From Photobacterium frigidiphilum (lineage in GTDB: Bacteria; Pseudomonadota; Gammaproteobacteria; Enterobacterales; Vibrionaceae): a DNA stretch of 64,000 nt. The stretch's first letter is position 1. The number at the start of each line of letters is the position of its first letter. Below are positions 62,813-64,000 of the stretch, piece after piece. The stretch covers positions 1-64,000 of the forward strand of contig NZ_PYMJ01000003.1 of NCBI RefSeq assembly GCF_003025615.1. Direction: 5' to 3'. A program made the translations under genes and the position numbers. The notes under the pieces are model-generated. The model ran no database searches, was not told the origin of the DNA, and saw only the letters and a program-made list of their open reading frames with translations.

Positions 62813-63697
62813 ATGGCCACATTTAATAAATTGCATTACTTCAATTGCGTTGTAGAAACGGGCAGCATTTCAAAAGCCAGTAAAGTTTTTGATGTCCAGC
62901 CATCATCGATATCACGTCAATTAGCGTCATTAGAGAGTGAACTCGGTATTCGCTTGTTAGAGCGAACAACGCGAAATATTGGCTTAACGGAAGCAGGTAA
63001 AACGTATTACGATTATTCAAAACGTATTATCTCTGAACTTGAAGAAGCCAAACGTGCGGTAGGCGATCTTCAACTTAGTCCGATAGGTAACCTTAAAATA
63101 AGTACGACGGTGGGGTTTGGCGAAAGCCGGGTTCTGCCCTTATTACCTAAATTTCGACGGGCTTATCCTGATATTCGCATCGAAGTTGAGCTGACCGAAC
63201 GCATTGTGGATTTAATCGAAGAGAATGTTGATATTGCGATTCGCAGCGGCCGTTTACCCGACTCTAGTTTGATCGCGAGAAAGCTGGTCGATAATCATTT
63301 TATTTTATGCTCAAGCCCTGAATACATGCACGAAAATGGGCTGCCAGATGCACCTGAGCAGTTGATCAATCATGATTGTGTGGTGTATGGCTACCACGGT
63401 TGGAAAGATTGGTATTTGGTCAAAGGCAACTATCAAAAATTAGCCATTAAACACTACATGACCGTAGATTCGGTTAATGGACAAAAACAACTTATTCTTC
63501 ATGGTGGTGGTATTGCACTTATCCCTTATTGGGCAGTTAAAGATGAACTAGACTCTGGTCGGTTAATTCAGGTGTTACCAGAACATCAATTTAGCCCGTG
63601 TCTCCATTTAAGTTCAACCTATGCGATCTATCAAAATAGAAATCTAGTGTCATCTAAGATGAGGGTATTTTTAGATTTTTTGCGAGAAAATATGTAG
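62813..63697 (+). CDS. LysR-family transcriptional regulator
   Basis: A 294-residue LysR protein of the CrgA/DsdC-like subgroup. HTH at about residues 5-63 (LHYFNCVVETGSISKASKVF, PSSISRQLASLE), then effector domain beginning GNLKISTTVGFGESRVLP. Start at ATG 62813 is preferred over GTG at 62801; GAGG lies 11 bp upstream. It is divergent from the quinone oxidoreductase gene and probably activates it in response to an electrophile or quinone (inference). Confidence 0.9.
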   Translation: MATFNKLHYFNCVVETGSISKASKVFDVQPSSISRQLASLESELGIRLLERTTRNIGLTEAGKTYYDYSKRIISELEEAKRAVGDLQLSPIGNLKISTTVGFGESRVLPLLPKFRRAYPDIRIEVELTERIVDLIEENVDIAIRSGRLPDSSLIARKLVDNHFILCSSPEYMHENGLPDAPEQLINHDCVVYGYHGWKDWYLVKGNYQKLAIKHYMTVDSVNGQKQLILHGGGIALIPYWAVKDELDSGRLIQVLPEHQFSPCLHLSSTYAIYQNRNLVSSKMRVFLDFLRENM

Positions 63698-63716
63698 CCA
63701 TCGTAGTAAAGCGTAA

Positions 63717-63750
63717 TGATTTTTCAGTCTTGCTGGTGGCTGAAAAATCA
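63717..63750 (+). terminator. Terminator-like hairpin after LysR gene
   Basis: Perfect 11-bp stem TGATTTTTCAG / CTGAAAAATCA with a 12-base loop, followed a few bases later by TTTTTT. Confidence 0.65.
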
Positions 63751-64000
63751 GGATGTTTTTTATTTGCATCAATATGAAAATTTACTGCTCACAACAAAAC
63801 GCCTCACTAATAAAAGTCATTACAACAGTTAATGGCAAAAAAATACTTTATGGGCACTCGTACCATTAAATGTAATCCACTTCATTTATCAATGAATATA
63901 GTTGGAATGTTAAGATTCAATTATGAGTAATAGTTGTGATTGGTAGGTTTATACAATAGCTGTATTATATGCCGAAAATACAAAAGCAAAGGGAATACAT
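63751..64000. other. Right end, no gene recognised
   Basis: AT-rich sequence up to the window edge. No supported feature. Confidence 0.3.

Overview
The window looks like a chromosomal segment of a marine gammaproteobacterium of the Vibrionaceae, most like Photobacterium or Vibrio. The evidence is the AT-rich base composition, a luxM/luxN (ainS/ainR) type quorum-sensing pair, several vibrio-type chemoreceptors, an MSHA-like pilin, and DbpA and RhlE-like helicases. The genus is an inference. No rRNA, tRNA or CRISPR array was seen. The gene content (transport, regulators, chemoreceptors, repair, remnants of mobile elements) looks like a flexible or secondary-chromosome region rather than a core housekeeping block.

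Layout. 0-8 kb: an AlkX/YcaQ-like repair protein, a YdcH-like protein with a decayed duplicate of its leader, a LysR regulator divergent from a small DUF2798-like membrane protein, two unknown small proteins, UspA, an EamA exporter and a GNAT enzyme. 8.2-13 kb: a five-gene ABC uptake operon with an embedded alkaline-phosphatase-superfamily hydrolase. It is preceded by three Pho-box-like elements at exact 22-bp spacing, so it probably takes up an organophosphorus compound under PhoB control. 13-16 kb: a FixH-like protein, a di-heme peroxidase and a membrane protein in one operon. 16-23.5 kb: a secreted dienelactone-hydrolase-like protein, YbjQ, an unknown 96-aa protein with a truncated paralogue, an AAA ATPase divergent from a MerR-methyltransferase fusion, and a LysR regulator divergent from a purine nucleoside phosphorylase. 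23.5-33 kb: a chemoreceptor, a DEAD-box helicase, a ferric-reductase-like protein, and a decaying stretch holding IS6-like transposase fragments, a pirin-like pseudogene and a LysR gene with an amber stop.

33-48 kb: a dCache chemoreceptor, a TPR-GGDEF protein, YbiB, the luxM/luxN pair, an Ada-AlkA fusion overlapping ogt, a small secreted protein, a metallo-beta-lactamase-fold hydrolase and a type IV pilin-like protein. 48-53 kb: DbpA, then three tandem copies of a 111-aa exported protein. Each copy is itself built of three 32-residue repeats, and the array is divergent from a TetR regulator across a region with three evenly spaced palindromes. A divergent SDR/HxlR pair follows. 53-60 kb: the PTS-dependent dihydroxyacetone kinase system dhaKLM with dhaR. 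DhaM carries a complete Enzyme I, and paired palindromes precede dhaK. 60-64 kb: an Aer-like PAS chemoreceptor and a quinone oxidoreductase divergent from a LysR regulator.

The most striking points are: the LuxN homologue with an extra degenerate receiver-like domain before the true receiver; the nested 3x3 repeat gene array beside its TetR gene; the Pho-box-preceded transporter-hydrolase operon; and the MerR-methyltransferase fusion with a MerR-type operator in a 19-bp promoter spacer.
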